64,000 bases of DNA, taken from the NCBI RefSeq assembly GCF_042683685.1, contig NZ_JBHUOP010000002.1, positions 620,001 through 684,000 on the forward strand, written 5' to 3'. The position numbers and the translations under genes are program-made. The notes beneath the pieces were generated by a model. It saw only the letters and a list, made by a program, of their open reading frames with translations, was not told the DNA's origin and did not search any database. Source of the stretch: Timonella corticicola (lineage in GTDB: Bacteria > Actinomycetota > Actinomycetes > Actinomycetales > Cellulomonadaceae). Positions 35,857 to 44,323 of this stretch are shown here, one piece after another; positions within the stretch are counted from its first letter, which is position 1, and each line of letters opens with the position of its first letter.

Positions 35857-35879
35857 TAGTAAGTACACCTTACTTACTA
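35857..35879. promoter_or_regulatory. Palindromic operator between the ROK repressor and GH20 genes
   Basis: TAGTAAGTA and TACTTACTA are perfect 9-bp inverted arms around CACCT, ending one base before the repressor start codon and ~70 bases before the GH20 start. The position suits repression of both divergent units. The 10-mer TTAGTAAGTA recurs upstream of the fusion/chbP operon. Confidence 0.65.
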
Positions 35880-35949
35880 AGTCTCGTCAAGCGGGATTTT
35901 CAACTAATTGGGCAAGTTTCTATAACGATTTCACAACGGAGTTTTTACA

Positions 35950-37362
35950 TTGGCGTTACACGTTGTTCCCCGTCCCCAGAACCTGACTCTATCAGGAACC
36001 CCCGCAGCCCCCTTGACCTCGCATACCTTTGCACAGTTGGCGCTACAGTTAGACCCCTGGGCCGCGGGCGCAAGCGCGAAGGCGAAGGCCGTTTCCCTCC
36101 CCATACCCGGCACGGAAGAACGCGATTACACCGTCTCCGTCACGCAAGACAGCTCACTTGCCCCCGAGAGCTTCTCCCTTTCCGTGACCGCAGGGGCAAT
36201 CGACCTGAAGGCTGCTGACGCACGTGGGGCTCTGTACGCGGTGAACGCACTCATCCAGGCGCACAACACCCCTGATCTTGAATACTTCGAGGCCACTTCG
36301 TCGCCACGCTACCCGGTTCGCGGCTTCAGCTTTGACATCGCCCGACACTTCTACACTCCCGCGCAGATCATGCAGGTCATCGACATCATCGCGGGCTACA
36401 ACATCAATCGGCTTCATCTTCACCTCACGGATGACCAGGGCTGGCGCATCGAGATTGACGGGCGCCAGGAGTTGACCAAGATTGCCGCGGAGAACGACAC
36501 GAGCGGAGGCAAGGGCGGGTACCTGACCTTCTCCGACTACGAGGACATCCAGGATTACGCCGCCCTGTACGGCATTGAGGTGGTGCCCGAGGTGGATCTC
36601 CCCGGACACACGAACGCCCTGCTCGTTGCCTACCCGGAGATCTCCCCGGACAGGAAACCTCGCCAGCACTATTGCGGCACGGACGTTGGGTTCTCGTGGA
36701 TCGATTTGACCTCGGACAAGACGTGGGAGGTCCTGGACGACATCATCGGTTCGCTTGCTCGCCGCACGCGCAGTGAGTACCTGCATATCGGTGGCGACGA
36801 GGTGCATCAGGTTGGCCGCGAGGAGTACGAGAAGTTCATGTCTCGCTTGGCCGAGCTTGTGACCAAGCACGGCAAGAAGGTCGTGGCGTGGCATGAGACC
36901 GCTGGCGCAACTGTTCCCGAGGGCACGCAACTACAGTTCTGGACCGCCAAGTTCAACACAGACAACGTGGCCAAGTTGGTCAACGACCCGAACGTCATGG
37001 TGATCGCAAGTCCTGCGCCGCACACCTACTTTGATCTGCGCCCTGAGGATGACTTCCACATTGGCGTGGATTGGGCGGGTCTGCTGCCGCTGCGGAACAC
37101 GTTTGAGTGGGAGCCGCAGGAGGCCGTCCCAGTTCCCAATTCGAAGATCATCGGCGTTGAGGCCGCAATTTGGACCGAGGTGATCCCAACTTTCGAGGGT
37201 TTGACCGCCCTCATCCTGCCGCGTATCGCGGGCGTCGCGTCAGTGGCGTGGGGTTCGCCTCGGATTTACGACGAGTTCACGGCTTCCCTGCCCTCGCACG
37301 GTCGCGTGTGGGCTGAGCAGGGTTACGAGTTCTACCGCTCCCCCGATGTGAACTGGGACTGA
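35950..37362 (+). CDS. Cytoplasmic GH20 beta-N-acetylhexosaminidase
   Basis: GH20 enzymes release terminal GlcNAc from chito-oligosaccharides by substrate-assisted catalysis. The 470-residue protein has an N-terminal accessory fold (DARGALYAVNALIQ), then the TIM barrel with PVRGFSFDIARHFY, HLHLTDDQGWRIEI, EVDLPGHTNA, the catalytic Asp-Glu pair in HIGGDEVH (~282-283), QFWTA and the aromatic WTE. There is no signal peptide, so it should act on imported oligosaccharides. The start is TTG, eight bases after GGAG. Divergent from the ROK repressor across a palindromic operator, and followed by a strong terminator. Confidence 0.93.
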   Translation: MALHVVPRPQNLTLSGTPAAPLTSHTFAQLALQLDPWAAGASAKAKAVSLPIPGTEERDYTVSVTQDSSLAPESFSLSVTAGAIDLKAADARGALYAVNALIQAHNTPDLEYFEATSSPRYPVRGFSFDIARHFYTPAQIMQVIDIIAGYNINRLHLHLTDDQGWRIEIDGRQELTKIAAENDTSGGKGGYLTFSDYEDIQDYAALYGIEVVPEVDLPGHTNALLVAYPEISPDRKPRQHYCGTDVGFSWIDLTSDKTWEVLDDIIGSLARRTRSEYLHIGGDEVHQVGREEYEKFMSRLAELVTKHGKKVVAWHETAGATVPEGTQLQFWTAKFNTDNVAKLVNDPNVMVIASPAPHTYFDLRPEDDFHIGVDWAGLLPLRNTFEWEPQEAVPVPNSKIIGVEAAIWTEVIPTFEGLTALILPRIAGVASVAWGSPRIYDEFTASLPSHGRVWAEQGYEFYRSPDVNWD

Positions 37363-37395
37363 TCTCCAAAGATCAGCAACCTCTAACCACCGAAC

Positions 37396-37442
37396 AACTG
37401 TTGGGGCTACGCGTAATTTATGTGTAGCCCCAACAGTTTTTT
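37396..37442 (+). terminator. Rho-independent terminator of the GH20 gene
   Basis: AACTGTTGGGGCTAC pairs exactly with GTAGCCCCAACAGTT across a 13-base loop and is followed by a run of six T. The rest of this intergenic stretch up to the nagA stop holds no gene that I can see. Confidence 0.9.
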
Positions 37443-37579
37443 AGGTAGGTAACACCCTTTTTAGTAGGCAGCGCCAGTGCGAGGGTGCGGAGTGTGCTGG
37501 TTGAACCCGCTGATCGCGATTGTTGCCTCACGCTCGTTGGGGCTTTTTTCGTCCAGTTGCACAGTAAAAATATGTGCGC

Positions 37580-37600
37580 CCGGACAAATTTGGCCCCATC
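37580..37600. repeat. Short intergenic repeat, copy 1
   Basis: CCGGACAAATTTGGCCCCAT has a near-identical partner about 25 kb away, between the oxidoreductase and chitinase genes. Both lie just outside chitin genes. It may be a remnant of a mobile end or a binding site; chance is possible at this length. Confidence 0.35.
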
Positions 37601-37639
37601 GAATGCAGCTGCACGATGGAAGGGTTGTTGAGGGTGGGG

Positions 37640-38794
37640 TCAGCGTTCGACGGCCAACTCTCCACGGCGGTACACCTGCGATACGTTGAGCCCCTCGTCG
37701 AGGATGACGATGTCAGCAAGCGCTCCGGCTTCAAGATGCCCGATGTCAGTACGTCCGAGCGCGGCTGCGGGAGTGGTCGTTGCCGCTGCAAGCGCATCGC
37801 CCAGGTCCACGCCAGCCTCGGTCACCGCATACTGCACGGCACGCTCCATGGTGAGGGTGGACCCCGCAATCGCTCCGTTCGACTTGAGGCGGGCAACCCC
37901 GTTTTCCACCCTGACCTCGAGTGACCCCAAAACGTAGTCGCCATCGGCCATGTCGGTCGCATCCATCGAGTCGGTCACGAAGATGACTCGACCCTTACCC
38001 GCAGCGGTCACGGCATGCTTGATGATTGCAGGGTGCAGGTGCACTCCGTCGCAGATCAGTTCCACGGTCACGCGGTCGTCTTCGAGGAGCTTGATGATGG
38101 GGCCAGGAATCCTGTGGTGGATCGGGTTCATGGCGTTGAACAGGTGCGTCACGTTTGTTACGCCCTCATCGATCGCCGCCGCGGCATCATCGTACGAGGC
38201 ATCCGTGTGCCCAATAGCAGCGATAGCACCGCGGGCCACGAAGTTACGCACAGCCTCCATGCCGCCCTCAACCTCGGGCGCGATGGTCACCATCTTCACT
38301 GCACCAGGGTGAGCGTCAAAGATGGTGGCGATGTCCTGCTCGGTTGGCGGGATCAGCAGGGTCGGCTCGTGAGCGCCCTTGTGAGCAACCGACAGCCACG
38401 GCCCCTCAAGGTGAATACCGGCAAGTTCCCCGCTGTCCACAAGCGGACCGAGCGTGCGCACTGTACTTGCCAGATCGTCGACAATCCCGGTGACCAAACT
38501 TGCCACCATCGTGGTGGTGCCGTGCTGCAGGTGAGTGCGCAACGCAGTACGTGCGGCGGTCAGGGCCGCTTCGCCCGAACCTGCGAACGAGCCGCCGCCA
38601 CCGCCGTGGCAGTGGATGTCGATGTAGCCGGGCACAACCGTGCCGGGCACGTCGTGCACTGGCGCCTCGGAGAACTCAGCGGAAACTGGACCGGACCCGA
38701 GCGCGACCACGCGCGATTCGCTCACGGCGAGCCAAGCATCGTCAAGAACCCGCTGGCCAGTGTGAATCCTGGGCGCGCGCAGCACAAAAGTCAT
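37640..38794 (-). CDS. nagA: N-acetylglucosamine-6-phosphate deacetylase
   Basis: NagA removes acetate from GlcNAc-6-phosphate to give the NagB substrate. The 384-residue metal-dependent amidohydrolase shows PGYIDIHCHGGGGGSF, the metal Glu in GIHLEGPW, His in IGHTDASYD, THLFNAM, CDGVHLHP and the catalytic Asp in FVTDSMDATD. I chose the ATG seven bases after AAGGA; a start five codons earlier has no site. It is convergent with GH20, separated by a terminator, and preceded by a small palindrome, so it seems to be its own transcription unit. Confidence 0.95.
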   Translation of the reverse strand: MTFVLRAPRIHTGQRVLDDAWLAVSESRVVALGSGPVSAEFSEAPVHDVPGTVVPGYIDIHCHGGGGGSFAGSGEAALTAARTALRTHLQHGTTTMVASLVTGIVDDLASTVRTLGPLVDSGELAGIHLEGPWLSVAHKGAHEPTLLIPPTEQDIATIFDAHPGAVKMVTIAPEVEGGMEAVRNFVARGAIAAIGHTDASYDDAAAAIDEGVTNVTHLFNAMNPIHHRIPGPIIKLLEDDRVTVELICDGVHLHPAIIKHAVTAAGKGRVIFVTDSMDATDMADGDYVLGSLEVRVENGVARLKSNGAIAGSTLTMERAVQYAVTEAGVDLGDALAAATTTPAAALGRTDIGHLEAGALADIVILDEGLNVSQVYRRGELAVER

Positions 38795-38804
38795 TGCAAA
38801 ATCC

Positions 38805-38816
38805 TTCACATGTGAA
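38805..38816. promoter_or_regulatory. Palindrome upstream of nagA
   Basis: TTCACATGTGAA is a perfect 12-bp palindrome that overlaps the base preceding the AAGGA ribosome binding region of nagA. It differs from the TTAGTAAGTA type, so a second regulator may act here; at 12 bp chance occurrence cannot be excluded. Confidence 0.35.
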
Positions 38817-38859
38817 ACTTTCAGCGCCAGCCTTCCTCTACCCTATCCGACAACTAGTG

Positions 38860-38950
38860 CTTGTTTGTTACGAACTGCATCCATTCCAGTTCCGGCAGGC
38901 GTCTGCTTCGCGAAACCCCTACACTCCACGTCATTGCTTTGTCCGTAACG
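38860..38950 (-). repeat. Dispersed structured repeat, copy D
   Basis: Read on the minus strand it begins CGTTACGGACA and ends AGTTCGTAACA, so the ends pair as GTTACG/CGTAAC. The interior shares blocks with copy E (GTAGGG, CCTGCCGGA). It fills most of the gap between divergent nagA and the amidohydrolase gene. Confidence 0.65.
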
Positions 38951-38966
38951 GGCGTAGGTTAGATAC

Positions 38967-40193
38967 ATGAGCATTCACACAACAGCAATCACGGGCGGCC
39001 GCGTACTGCCCGTCACCGGCGAGCCAATCGACAACGGAACCGTCCTGATCGTGGACGGAAAGATCACGGAGGTCGGCCCCGCGAGCGAAGTCAACATCCC
39101 CGACGGTGCGCACATCATCGACGCGACCGGCAAGTGGGTCACGCCAGGAATCGTGGAATCGCACGGACACATCGGTATCGACGAGGAAGCCAACGGCCCC
39201 GCTGGAAACGACACCAACGAGATGACCCAGCCCACCACACCGGGCGTGCGGGCACTCGACGCAATCAACATCGAGGACGAGGGCTTTCGCGACGCCCTCG
39301 CCGGGGGAGTCACCGCCTCCGTCATCAAGCCCGGCTCCGGCAACGTCGTGGGCGGTCGCACCTGCGCCATCAAAACCTGGGGTGGCCGCACCATCGACGA
39401 GCAGGTCATCAAAGCCGAGGTCTCCGTCAAGGCAGCGCTCGGCGAGAACCCCAAGCGCGTGTACGGCTCCAAAGACAAGATGCCATCGACTCGCCTCGGC
39501 GTCGCCTACGTCATGCGCGCGGCATTCGTGAAAGCCCAGAACTATGCTGCCAAACGCGTTGCCGCTGAAGAGAAGGGCGAACCATTCGAGCGCGACCTCG
39601 AACTCGAAACCCTCGCAGCGGTCCTCGACGGCACGCTCGTGTGGGACCAACACACTCACCGCCACGACGACATCGCCACCGCGATCCGCCTGTCCGAGGA
39701 GTTCGGCTACAAACTCGTGATCAACCACGGCACCGAGGGCGGCAAACTCCGCGACGTCATCGCCGAGAAGAACATCCCCGTCATCTTCGGCCCCATGATC
39801 ACCTCACGCTCCAAGGTTGAGTTGCGGGACCGCTCAATCCGCCAGTTCGTGGAAATGGCCGAGGCCGGGGTGCAACTCGCCATCACGACCGACCACCCCG
39901 TTGTGCCCATCGACCGGCTCGTACTTCAGGGATCGCTTGCCGTTCGCGACGGCGCCTCACCCCAGACCGTGCTCGAAGCCCTGACCATCAACCCCGCCCG
40001 GTTCATGGGACTGGACGACCGGATCGGTTCGCTCGAATCCGGTAAGGACGCCGACGTGGTCATATGGAGTGGCGACCCGCTCGACGCTCAACAGCGCCCG
40101 GAGGTCGTGCTGATCGACGGCAAGACCGTGTACGAGTGGGACGCTGCCACACACCAGGCGCGCATCGCCGAACGTTCGGAGCGCTTCGCGTAA
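38967..40193 (+). CDS. Imidazolonepropionase-like amidohydrolase
   Basis: A 408-residue amidohydrolase-superfamily enzyme: N-terminal beta-sandwich (GGRVLPVTGEPIDNGTVLIVDGKI), metal motif VESHGHIG in place of the common HxH, then QHTHRHDD, LVINHGTEG, and a catalytic Asp in ITTDHPVVP, closing with SLESGKDADVVIWSGDP. No signal peptide. The substrate cannot be told from sequence; cyclic amides or dipeptides are typical for relatives. It is a single-gene unit between a dispersed repeat and a terminator. Confidence 0.88.
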   Translation: MSIHTTAITGGRVLPVTGEPIDNGTVLIVDGKITEVGPASEVNIPDGAHIIDATGKWVTPGIVESHGHIGIDEEANGPAGNDTNEMTQPTTPGVRALDAINIEDEGFRDALAGGVTASVIKPGSGNVVGGRTCAIKTWGGRTIDEQVIKAEVSVKAALGENPKRVYGSKDKMPSTRLGVAYVMRAAFVKAQNYAAKRVAAEEKGEPFERDLELETLAAVLDGTLVWDQHTHRHDDIATAIRLSEEFGYKLVINHGTEGGKLRDVIAEKNIPVIFGPMITSRSKVELRDRSIRQFVEMAEAGVQLAITTDHPVVPIDRLVLQGSLAVRDGASPQTVLEALTINPARFMGLDDRIGSLESGKDADVVIWSGDPLDAQQRPEVVLIDGKTVYEWDAATHQARIAERSERFA

Positions 40194-40207
40194 ATCCCGG
40201 AACCTGT

Positions 40208-40241
40208 TGTGGGGCGGGTGGCTACTGCCACCCGCCCCACA
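40208..40241. terminator. Terminator hairpin after the amidohydrolase gene
   Basis: TGTGGGGCGGGTGGC pairs exactly with its reverse complement across a TACT loop; no T-run. It lies between convergent genes. Confidence 0.75.
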
Positions 40242-40364
40242 GTCCGTTGCGGTGTGTCCGTTGCGCCGAGACGAAACCCTTGGCTGGGAGACGAGGACTC
40301 GTCGGCAATTGGCGACGATATAGTCGCGCTGTGCCTTTGGGGCGTGCGGTTCCAGCCGGATACG

Positions 40365-41141
40365 TTAGGCGTGGCGGCTCTTGCGGATCTTCTTCAGCTT
40401 CCGGCGCGCACTGCGGTCGCCGCGCTTCGCCGCTTTCTTCCACTGTTTGATCGCACGATCCTCCTCGCCAAAGTGCCACAACACCTTAGCCAGACGGCCA
40501 TGCACGGAATGGTCACCGAGGATGACTGCCTCCTCAAGTGCAGCCCGCGCCTCTTGGTAACGGTCCTGCTTGGCGTAGAGCTTGCCAAGTTGGCCGAGCA
40601 CTTCTAAATGGCCACGGTCGCGGTGGAGTTCAAGGAGCCGGATCGCCTCGTGGGTGTCAACAACCTTGTAGAAGATCGCGCACTCTGCGGTTTCCCGGTC
40701 CCGCTCGGCGAAGGAGTGCAGAATGGATTCCGCATCGTCGTATCGTTCCAACTCCCATAGCGTGTGCGCCAGCGTCGCCGGAACCGATGGCAGATCTAGC
40801 ACCTCGTTCAGGTACTCCTCTGCGAGGAGCAGCCGTTCTTCCTCATGCATGCCCCACGCCCACATGTAGTACAACTTGCCCAGATATGCGGTGGCGAGCC
40901 GGTCCCCTGCCTCATGCGCGATCTTGTAGTAGCGTGCCGCCTTCTTGTTCTTACCGTGTTCGTCATAGAACAGGCCCAACTCACGGGCACCTTCGGCCGG
41001 GTTATGAGTGGCCGCGTGGCGAAGCAGCAGTTCCTGGACGTCCTGCTTCCGTTGCCTGCCAATCAGTTGCGCGAGAACAATCGCGTGAGAACTGTTCAAT
41101 GATTCATCGAACAGCGGAAAGTTCAGTTTCACGGCGGGCAC
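40365..41141 (-). CDS. TPR/Sel1-like repeat protein
   Basis: A 258-residue, very charged helical protein with repeated ~34-residue units (GARELGLFYDEHGKNKKAARYYKIAHEAGD, LGQLGKLYAKQDRYQEARAALEEAV, HGRLAKVLWHFGEEDRAIKQWKKAAKRGD), i.e. Sel1/TPR-type repeats, ending in a strongly basic tail. The start is GTG. Likely a cytoplasmic scaffold; partner unknown. Divergent from ddh across a 400-base region with repeat fragments. Confidence 0.8.
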   Translation of the reverse strand: MPAVKLNFPLFDESLNSSHAIVLAQLIGRQRKQDVQELLLRHAATHNPAEGARELGLFYDEHGKNKKAARYYKIAHEAGDRLATAYLGKLYYMWAWGMHEEERLLLAEEYLNEVLDLPSVPATLAHTLWELERYDDAESILHSFAERDRETAECAIFYKVVDTHEAIRLLELHRDRGHLEVLGQLGKLYAKQDRYQEARAALEEAVILGDHSVHGRLAKVLWHFGEEDRAIKQWKKAAKRGDRSARRKLKKIRKSRHA

Positions 41142-41238
41142 CTCACGAGCAGTAATCGACCTGTGTCACCAGCGTGCGGGAAAAGCTTCCCCGGTGCAAG
41201 TGATTATGCGACCAGCGCACTGTTCTTGGCATAGGCAT

Positions 41239-41336
41239 CGTTGCGGACATGGTTCGCGTCCGGCCAGCACTGTTGCGGTCACGGGAGTGTAGCGAAGGTA
41301 GGGCTACCGCGAAGCGTAACGGAAACAGTTCGCGGC
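41239..41336 (+). repeat. Dispersed structured repeat, copy A and fragments
   Basis: First a deleted version in which GTTGCGGACA is joined almost directly to GGTTCGCG, then a ~66-base copy starting CTGTTGCGGT and ending CAGTTCGCGG, with the internal block GGGCTACCGCGAAGCGTA. Further GTTGCGG and CCGCAAC words follow for ~75 bases. The remainder of this ~400-base gap between the TPR gene and ddh shows no gene. Confidence 0.6.
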
Positions 41337-41540
41337 GCAATGGGCACTGTTGCGGTTGTGTCGGCGGTGTCCCCATCTTTTACCGCAACATCGACGGCAG
41401 CACCGCAACACTGGATTTCGATACCCGGACACGAGGGTTACTTGACTTGCGGTACATTTGCTTCTGCGCGTTTCGGAAATGTTTCTTACGCGTTTCAGGT
41501 AGATTGACGCCCCTGATGGGGTACCACGCTAGGGGTGAAG

Positions 41541-42551
41541 ATGGGCAACAAGATCAGGATCGGCATCGCAGGTTACGGAAATCTAGGTCGAGGTGTCGAG
41601 GCATCGGTTGCGCAGAACCCTGACATGGAACTCGTTGGCGTTTTCACGCGCCGCGACCCCGCAACCGTGAGCCCAGCGCAGCCCGAAACCCAGGTTTTCG
41701 CATGGGACACCCTCGCCGCGCGAACCGGTGACGTTGACGTCATGATCCTGTGCGGGGGCTCCGCCTCCGACCTTCCTCAGCAAAGCCCTGAGCTGGCTGG
41801 GCTGTTCAACATCGTTGACTCGTTCGACACTCACGCAAATGTTCCAGCACACTTCGCCGCGGTTGATGCTCCTGCACTTGAAACGAAGCACACTGCGGTC
41901 ATCTCAACTGGTTGGGACCCCGGAATGTTCTCCCTCAACCGCCTGTTCGGAGAGGCGATCCTGCCACAGGGGAAGACCTACACGTTTTGGGGCCGCGGCG
42001 TTTCCCAAGGCCACTCCGACGCAATCCGCCGTGTGCCCGGCGTAGCAGCAGGAGTGCAGTACACCCTCCCTGCTCAGCCTGCGATTGAGGCGGTCCGCAA
42101 CGGTGAGCAGCCAGAACTTTCCACGCGTGAAAAGCACACCCGCGAATGCTATGTGGTGCTTGAGGAAGGCGCGGATGCGGCGGCGGTGCGTGAAACTATC
42201 GTCTCGATGCCCAACTATTTCGCGGACTATGACACGACCGTTCACTTCATCAGCGCCGAGGAACTCGCGGAGCAGCACAACTCAATGCCGCACGGCGGGT
42301 TCGTGATGCGGTCGGGCGATACCGGTCATGGCGCTGTGGCTCAGGACGGCACCGCACACCGCCAGGTCATCGAGTATGGCCTCACCCTGGCGGACAACCC
42401 CAGTTTCACCGCCTCGGTTCTCGTCGCCTACGCTCGTGCGGCCTACCGTCTGGCTCAAGCAGGTAACTTCGGCGCGAAGACCGTGTTCGACATTGCGCCT
42501 GGTCTGCTCGATATTCGTTTCGCTGGAGAACTACGCAGGGAACTGCTCTAA
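41541..42551 (+). CDS. ddh: meso-Diaminopimelate D-dehydrogenase
   Basis: Ddh makes meso-diaminopimelate in one NADPH-dependent step from tetrahydrodipicolinate, feeding lysine and peptidoglycan synthesis. The 336-residue protein matches the corynebacterial enzyme as I recall it: GIAGYGNLGRGVE (NADP-binding), VDSFDTHANVPAHF, STGWDPGMFSLNR, GPGVSQGHSDA-like GRGVSQGHSDAIRRVPGV, MPHGGFVMRSGDTGHG. The ATG five bases after AGGGG was chosen over a GTG two codons earlier. Many actinobacteria use the succinylase route instead, so a ddh gene is a useful taxonomic marker. Confidence 0.95.
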   Translation: MGNKIRIGIAGYGNLGRGVEASVAQNPDMELVGVFTRRDPATVSPAQPETQVFAWDTLAARTGDVDVMILCGGSASDLPQQSPELAGLFNIVDSFDTHANVPAHFAAVDAPALETKHTAVISTGWDPGMFSLNRLFGEAILPQGKTYTFWGRGVSQGHSDAIRRVPGVAAGVQYTLPAQPAIEAVRNGEQPELSTREKHTRECYVVLEEGADAAAVRETIVSMPNYFADYDTTVHFISAEELAEQHNSMPHGGFVMRSGDTGHGAVAQDGTAHRQVIEYGLTLADNPSFTASVLVAYARAAYRLAQAGNFGAKTVFDIAPGLLDIRFAGELRRELL

Positions 42552-42575
42552 CCAGCGAATGTAACCACGTGGAAC

Positions 42576-42626
42576 CGAATGTAACCATCGGGTGGTGGGA
42601 CATTCGATACCCTATGGTTACATTCG
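42576..42626 (+). terminator. Stem-loop downstream of ddh
   Basis: CGAATGTAACCAT and ATGGTTACATTCG form a 13-bp stem, extended inside by GGGT/ACCC. A third copy of CGAATGTAACCA lies just before it. Another inverted pair (GCCATCGT/ACGATGGC) follows. No T-run, so termination is only probable. Confidence 0.55.
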
Positions 42627-42691
42627 TTGCCATCGTGAGACGGGCTTTTGTTCGCGCACAAGTCGGGTCTACGATGGCAGGGTAATCAAAC

Positions 42692-42776
42692 CTGTTGCGG
42701 ACACTTCAAGTGCAGCATAGGCAGGGCTACCGCAAAGCGTAGACCTGCCACAGCCTAACGGACACAGTTCGCAACA
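42692..42776 (+). repeat. Dispersed structured repeat, copy B
   Basis: Begins CTGTTGCGGACACTTCAAGT, ends AGTTCGCAACA; ends pair as GTTGCG/CGCAAC. Inside are a small CACTT/AAGTG hairpin and a stronger GGCAGGGCTAC/GTAG-A-CCTGCC hairpin. It ends ~10 bases before the FMN riboswitch and is nearly identical over 54 bases to copy C on the other side. Confidence 0.75.
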
Positions 42777-42786
42777 AAAATACAGT

Positions 42787-42903
42787 TTCGGGGTCGGTGA
42801 AAGTCCGAACCGGCGGTGATAGTCCGCGACCCTTTCCCTTCAGTGGGCAAGGTTGACTCGGTGTAATTCCGGGACCGACGGTTAAAGTCCGGATGGGAGA
42901 AAC
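42787..42903 (+). ncRNA. FMN riboswitch (RFN element)
   Basis: The conserved RFN blocks are all present in order: GGGGTCGGTGAAAGTCCGAA, CCGGCGGTGATAGTCCGCGA, GGTTGACTCGGTGTAATTCC, GGGACCGACGGTTAAAGTCC and GGATGGGAGAAA. It lies ~265 bases upstream of ribD and should turn down the riboflavin operon when FMN is plentiful. A partly complementary stretch before the GGGGAGG of ribD (CTCCTCGGAAC/GTTCGGGGAG) could hide the ribosome binding site, which would fit translational control; this part is inference. Confidence 0.95.
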
Positions 42904-42987
42904 TGTTGCGGACACTTCAAGTGCAGCATAGGCAGGGCTACCACAAAGCGTAGACCCGCTGATGCAGAACAGACGCGGTTCGCAACC
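42903..42987 (+). repeat. Dispersed structured repeat, copy C
   Basis: Begins CTGTTGCGGACACTTCAAGT at the very end of the riboswitch and ends GGTTCGCAACC. It shares 54 bases with copy B with one difference, then diverges. It lies in the untranslated leader of the riboflavin operon. Confidence 0.75.
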
Positions 42988-43167
42988 GGTGTGCGCCTAC
43001 GCGTATGTTCCTGGTGGTCGTGTACTCGCTGTTCTGCGAGTGGCAGCCGACGGGGCTCACACAGCGTGCGGCGGTACGCCGTCTAGCCGTTGCGGCGCAC
43101 GAGCGCATGCCACGCAGATTCTCCTACCTGTCTATCTCCTCGGAACGTGAGTTCGGGGAGGTTTTTC

Positions 43168-44316
43168 ATGTTCGCGCCGGTTCGTGAGGCACCACTGCCT
43201 GCGTCTGGGTCGCCTCATGATGTGTGCGAGTTCCAGCCTCGCGGTGTCACTCACGCTGAGTTGTCCGCGATGCGTGCCGCGTTTGAGTTGGCGGAGAACG
43301 GGCCAGTTCAGGACGCCAATCCTCGTGTGGGTTGCGTAATCCTCGCTCCTGGCGGCACAGTGCTCGCCCAAGGTTGGCATGAGGGTGCGGGCACAGCACA
43401 TGCGGAGGCTGCGGCGCTCGCTCAGGCGCACAGCGCCGGGATCAGTGTTGTTGACGCGACTGCGGTTGTCACACTTGAGCCCTGTGCGCACACAGGCCGC
43501 ACTCCGTCCTGCGCCCAATCGCTCATTGATGCCGGGATCGCTCGCGTTCTGTACTCGGTCCCCGATCCCACCCCCACCGCGTCGGGCGGTGCGCGGATGC
43601 TCCGTGATTCAGGAGTCGAAACGCTCGGCGGGGTCCTGAGCGATGCCGGTGCTGCGCTCATCGCGCCGTGGCGGGCACGCACCCACGTAAGCAGTCAGGC
43701 GAGACGCAACCGGATCGTCGTCAAGTGGGCAAGCACCCTTGATGGAAAGGTGGCCGCGCAGGACGGCACGAGCCAGTGGATCACCGGCGAGTCTGCTCGC
43801 CAGCATGCGCATGAGTTGCGTGCGCAGGTGGATGCGATCGCGGTGGGGACCGGAACGGCGCTCGCAGACAACCCGCAACTCACCGCCCGCGATGAACTGG
43901 CGACCCGCACACCCCTGCGGGTGGTGGTGGGACGCCGGCAATTGGCGACGACAGCGCGGCTTTATGCCTCGGGCGCCAGTGTGCTGCATGTGCGTTCGGA
44001 TGATCCGCACGATGTGGTGCGGGCTCTCGACCTGAACTCTGCGCAGACCACCCTGATAGACGGCGGACCCACCCTGGTCAGCGCGTTCATCCGCGCGGGA
44101 CTGGCTGATGAACTGCATGTTTACCTTGCACCCAAACTACTCGGGACCGGGCTTCCCGCGGTCCAAGACCTAGGCATCACAACCCTGGCACAGGCCCACG
44201 AGTACTCGCTCGTACACTGCGAGCGCCGCGGCAACGACGTGTTCCTGCGCTTTATGCGAGACGAACCCCAAGACGCACCCTCAGACCCCATCCTCAACCA
44301 GAACCACAACCGATAG
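43168..44316 (+). CDS. ribD: Bifunctional riboflavin biosynthesis deaminase/reductase RibD
   Basis: RibD deaminates the pyrimidine intermediate and then reduces its ribosyl side chain. The 382-residue protein has the deaminase zinc motif TAHAEAAAL ... LEPCAHTGRTPSCAQSL in the first half and the reductase domain (VVKWASTLDGKVAAQDGTSQWITG, DAIAVGTGTALADNPQLTAR, LIDGGPTLVSAFI) in the second. GGGGAGG six bases before the ATG sets the start. First gene of the riboflavin operon, controlled by the FMN riboswitch upstream. Confidence 0.95.
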   Translation: MFAPVREAPLPASGSPHDVCEFQPRGVTHAELSAMRAAFELAENGPVQDANPRVGCVILAPGGTVLAQGWHEGAGTAHAEAAALAQAHSAGISVVDATAVVTLEPCAHTGRTPSCAQSLIDAGIARVLYSVPDPTPTASGGARMLRDSGVETLGGVLSDAGAALIAPWRARTHVSSQARRNRIVVKWASTLDGKVAAQDGTSQWITGESARQHAHELRAQVDAIAVGTGTALADNPQLTARDELATRTPLRVVVGRRQLATTARLYASGASVLHVRSDDPHDVVRALDLNSAQTTLIDGGPTLVSAFIRAGLADELHVYLAPKLLGTGLPAVQDLGITTLAQAHEYSLVHCERRGNDVFLRFMRDEPQDAPSDPILNQNHNR

Positions 44317-44323
44317 GAAACTC

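Noticed and set aside
41239..41415. Recurring GTTGCGG words as a possible CRISPR array
   Set aside because: Spacing is irregular, orientation is mixed and repeats are short; they belong to the dispersed structured-repeat family.
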